A stretch of DNA of 43,033 nucleotides from an uncultured Oscillospiraceae bacterium (GTDB lineage Bacteria > Bacillota > Clostridia > Oscillospirales > Oscillospiraceae): contig CAKTOJ010000004.1 of assembly GCA_934589665.1 (NCBI GenBank), forward strand, positions 1 through 43,033. The letters are read 5' to 3'. Under the pieces are notes generated by a model. It had not been told where the DNA came from, did no database searches, and worked only from the letters and a program-made list of their open reading frames with translations. A program made the position numbers and the translations under genes. This document shows, one piece after another, positions 41,399 to 43,033 of the stretch (position 1 is the stretch's first letter; each line of letters opens with the position of its first letter).

Positions 41399-41587
41399 AA
41401 CGCAGGCTGCGTCCAACCATGACAGCTCTCCGCCTTCCGGCGACAGTCCGACGGGTGTTCCCCTCCGGCCCGGTAAACACACGCACAGGAATCCGCGTGT
41501 CCCCTCGGCGGCATCCCCTTTCGCTCCCCGGTTCCTGCCGGTCATCCGGAGCTACTCTTGTCAGCCGCGCCTCTATCAAGACTTATT
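41399..41587 (-). promoter_or_regulatory. Lysine riboswitch (L-box) upstream of the NhaC-family gene
   Basis: The minus strand carries the L-box blocks in order: GATAGAGGCGCG (41577-41566), CAAGAGTAGC, GGGAGCGAAAGGGGATGCCG then CCGAGG, a GC-rich arm, GGACTGTC, and GGAGAGCTGTC (ending about 41421). GATAG pairs with CTGTC to close helix P1. This matches the lysC leader of Bacillus block by block. A terminator follows, so lysine should switch the gene OFF by premature termination. Aptamer ends are approximate. Confidence 0.93.
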
Positions 41588-41600
41588 TAAAACAGTATGC

Positions 41601-41628
41601 AGTATACACCACATGCGAAAAATGTCAA
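41601..41628 (-). promoter_or_regulatory. Promoter of the lysine riboswitch transcript
   Basis: Minus-strand TTGACA (41628-41623), 16 bases, TATACT (41606-41601). Between this and the carboxypeptidase stop (41629-41693) I see no hairpin terminator. Confidence 0.88.
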
Positions 41629-41693
41629 TAGAATTTGTGAATTTTCTGTGACATTGGCACACAATTTCTTGTTTTCAGCAAAAGTACGGTGTT

Positions 41694-42833
41694 TTATCCC
41701 CCGGCACTGCACAGCCCCAGCGCAAGGTACCGGCGGAGCATCTGTGAAAAGGTGACGTGCCCCACGTCCTCTCCCGCTATCAGCGGCAGCTCTGCGACTG
41801 TGGTTCCCTCCGCATCGCGCACCGTCAGCGTGCCGAGCACATCGCCTGCATAAACGGGTGCGGCGACAGATTCCTCCAGCACCGTCTGCGTGCTCAGGCC
41901 GTTCACGCGCGTCTTTTCCACCAGCAGGGTATGCTCCGGCGGCATGACCGACTGGACCGTCGGGCGCACGCCGAGCGTCACCCCGACCGGTGGGAGCGCC
42001 TCATCGGGCGAGACGCTTACCAGCGTCCACGTCGAAAAGCCGTAATTCAGCAGGCTCTTTGCATCCGCAAAGCGCTCGTCGCTCGTTTTTCCCTTGAGGA
42101 TAACCGCGATGAGCTCCATCCCGTTTTTCTCCGCCGTGGCGCTCAGACAGTAGCCCGCCGAAGCGGTCGAGCCGGTTTTCAAACCCGTCGCGCCATCGTA
42201 AAAGCGAATGAGCTTATTCGTGTTCACCAGCATGGACTCGCCGCCGCGCAGCGAATCCATCCACACGGTCGTAAACTGGCGGATATCGGGGTGGTTGAGG
42301 ATCAGCTCGCGCGACATGAGTGCGATATCGTAGGCACATGTAAGATGCCCCGCCGCGGGCAGCCCTGTACAGTTGACGAAGTGCGTGTCGTTCATTCCCA
42401 GCTCCTGTGCACGCCTATTCATCCGTTCGACAAAGGCCTCCTCACTGCCGGCAAGATGCTCGGCAAGCGCAACGGCGGCATCATTGCCGGAAACGATGCA
42501 GACCGCCTTGAGCAGATCGTGCACCGTCATCCGTTCGCCCTCCTTGAGCCAGATCTGACTGCCGCCCATGCCCGCCGCATGCGCCGTGCCCGTCACCAGG
42601 TCGTCATAGGACAGTGCCCCGGAATCGATGGCCTCCATCGTCAGCAGCAGTGTCATGATCTTTGTTACGCTCGCCGGCTCGCGCGGCGTGTGTTCATCCT
42701 GCGCAAAAAGCACCGTGCCGGTCTGCTTTTCCATCAGCAGCGCGCTCGGAGCACTGACCGCCGGGCCCTCCGCTGAGGCCGGCAGACACAGCCAAAACAC
42801 CGCGAGCAGGGCTGCCGCCGCAAATCGTTTCAT
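41694..42833 (-). CDS. Serine-type D-Ala-D-Ala carboxypeptidase (PBP5/DacF type)
   Basis: A 379-residue secreted or membrane-attached penicillin-binding protein that trims the terminal D-Ala from peptidoglycan stems. The signal peptide is MKRFAAAALLAVFWLCLPAS with cleavage near AEG. Active-site motifs are SVTK (Ser55, Lys58), SGN (115-117) and KTG (219-221). The C-terminal PBP5-type beta domain (about 270-360) is followed by a short hydrophobic tail. Start 42833 gives the clean signal peptide; GTG 42851, with GGAG eight bases upstream, is a real alternative that adds six residues. It is divergent from the tRNA-Gly gene. I see no strong promoter for it in 42834-42961. Confidence 0.95.
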   Translation of the reverse strand: MKRFAAAALLAVFWLCLPASAEGPAVSAPSALLMEKQTGTVLFAQDEHTPREPASVTKIMTLLLTMEAIDSGALSYDDLVTGTAHAAGMGGSQIWLKEGERMTVHDLLKAVCIVSGNDAAVALAEHLAGSEEAFVERMNRRAQELGMNDTHFVNCTGLPAAGHLTCAYDIALMSRELILNHPDIRQFTTVWMDSLRGGESMLVNTNKLIRFYDGATGLKTGSTASAGYCLSATAEKNGMELIAVILKGKTSDERFADAKSLLNYGFSTWTLVSVSPDEALPPVGVTLGVRPTVQSVMPPEHTLLVEKTRVNGLSTQTVLEESVAAPVYAGDVLGTLTVRDAEGTTVAELPLIAGEDVGHVTFSQMLRRYLALGLCSAGG

Positions 42834-42920
42834 ACAAACGCCCCCATTCACAATCTTTGCTCCATCCTATGCCCCCGTCCGCGCGTCCATGCGAAAATTC
42901 CCCTCCCGGCAAATTTCGCC

Positions 42921-42949
42921 TTGCATTGCGTGGAACAATCTGCTATAAT
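42921..42949 (+). promoter_or_regulatory. Extended -10 promoter of tRNA-Gly
   Basis: TTGCAT, 17 bases, TATAAT preceded by TGC (42941-42949). It lies 12 bases upstream of the tRNA. Confidence 0.8.
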
Positions 42950-42961
42950 AGCATATACTTT

Positions 42962-43033
42962 GCAGGGTTAGTACATCGGTAGTGCATCGGCTTCCCAAGC
43001 CGAGAAGGCGGGTTCGATTCCCGTACCCTGCTC
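42962..43033 (+). tRNA. tRNA-Gly (anticodon CCC), cut at the window edge
   Basis: A full cloverleaf can be drawn: acceptor GCAGGGT / ACCCTGC, D stem GTAC / GTGC, anticodon stem TCGGC / GCCGA with loop TTCCCAA (anticodon CCC), T stem GCGGG / CCCGT (one G-T) with loop TTCGATT, discriminator T at 43032. The window ends one base later, consistent with an encoded CCA. Confidence 0.93.

Overview
The window reads as the chromosome of a GC-rich, Gram-positive anaerobe of the class Clostridia, most likely an Oscillospiraceae-type gut bacterium. This is inference from gene content: the gdpP-rplI-dnaB block, RNase J, lipoprotein-type solute-binding proteins, clostridial riboswitches, and strong Shine-Dalgarno sites with frequent TTG starts. 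It is a housekeeping and transport region. I see no insertion sequence, prophage, integrase or CRISPR array.

Layout. 1-1023: 5' end of a type IV pilus ATPase gene (minus strand) behind a c-di-GMP-I riboswitch and terminator. 1024-3041: LysR regulator and D-2-hydroxyacid dehydrogenase. 3136-5477: NSS-family transporter divergent from an XRE regulator, with a perfect inverted repeat between them. 5581-9537: LysR-type operator-like site, Met-rich leader peptide, metQ-metN-metI and mnmA. 9673-13288: htpG and a beta-helix-like lipoprotein. 13390-21579 (minus): livK-livH-livM-livG-livF, then a TSUP transporter, then feoA-feoB, with terminator hairpins between units but little room for separate promoters. 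21823-29513 (minus): gdpP-rplI-dnaB-tilS-hpt-ftsH. 29641-32392 (plus): a structured leader, RNase J and a SpoU-type RNA methyltransferase. 32442-39612 (minus): DUF3798-type binding lipoprotein, two-domain ABC ATPase, two permeases, a small membrane-anchored protein and the dipeptidase PepD. 39804-41628 (minus): NhaC-family transporter under a lysine riboswitch. 41694-42833 (minus): D,D-carboxypeptidase. 42962-43033: tRNA-Gly(CCC), cut by the window edge.

The most unusual object is the methionine-binding lipoprotein at 5824-6702. Its two halves are in swapped order relative to all MetQ/NlpA proteins I know: the canonical C-terminal half (VPNDTTNEAR...NSNYA) comes first and the canonical N-terminal half (ISVAASPTPH...FQHTPYL...SLDALK) comes last, joined by an acidic linker. 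This is a circular permutation in an otherwise normal metQNI operon. The same operon is preceded by a 22-codon leader with five Met codons and mutually exclusive hairpins, and by a site resembling the streptococcal MET-box at about -65. Other points of interest are the lysine riboswitch that reassigns the NhaC-family protein, the long-range paired RNA leader of RNase J, and the uncharacterised DUF3798/PepD transport operon.
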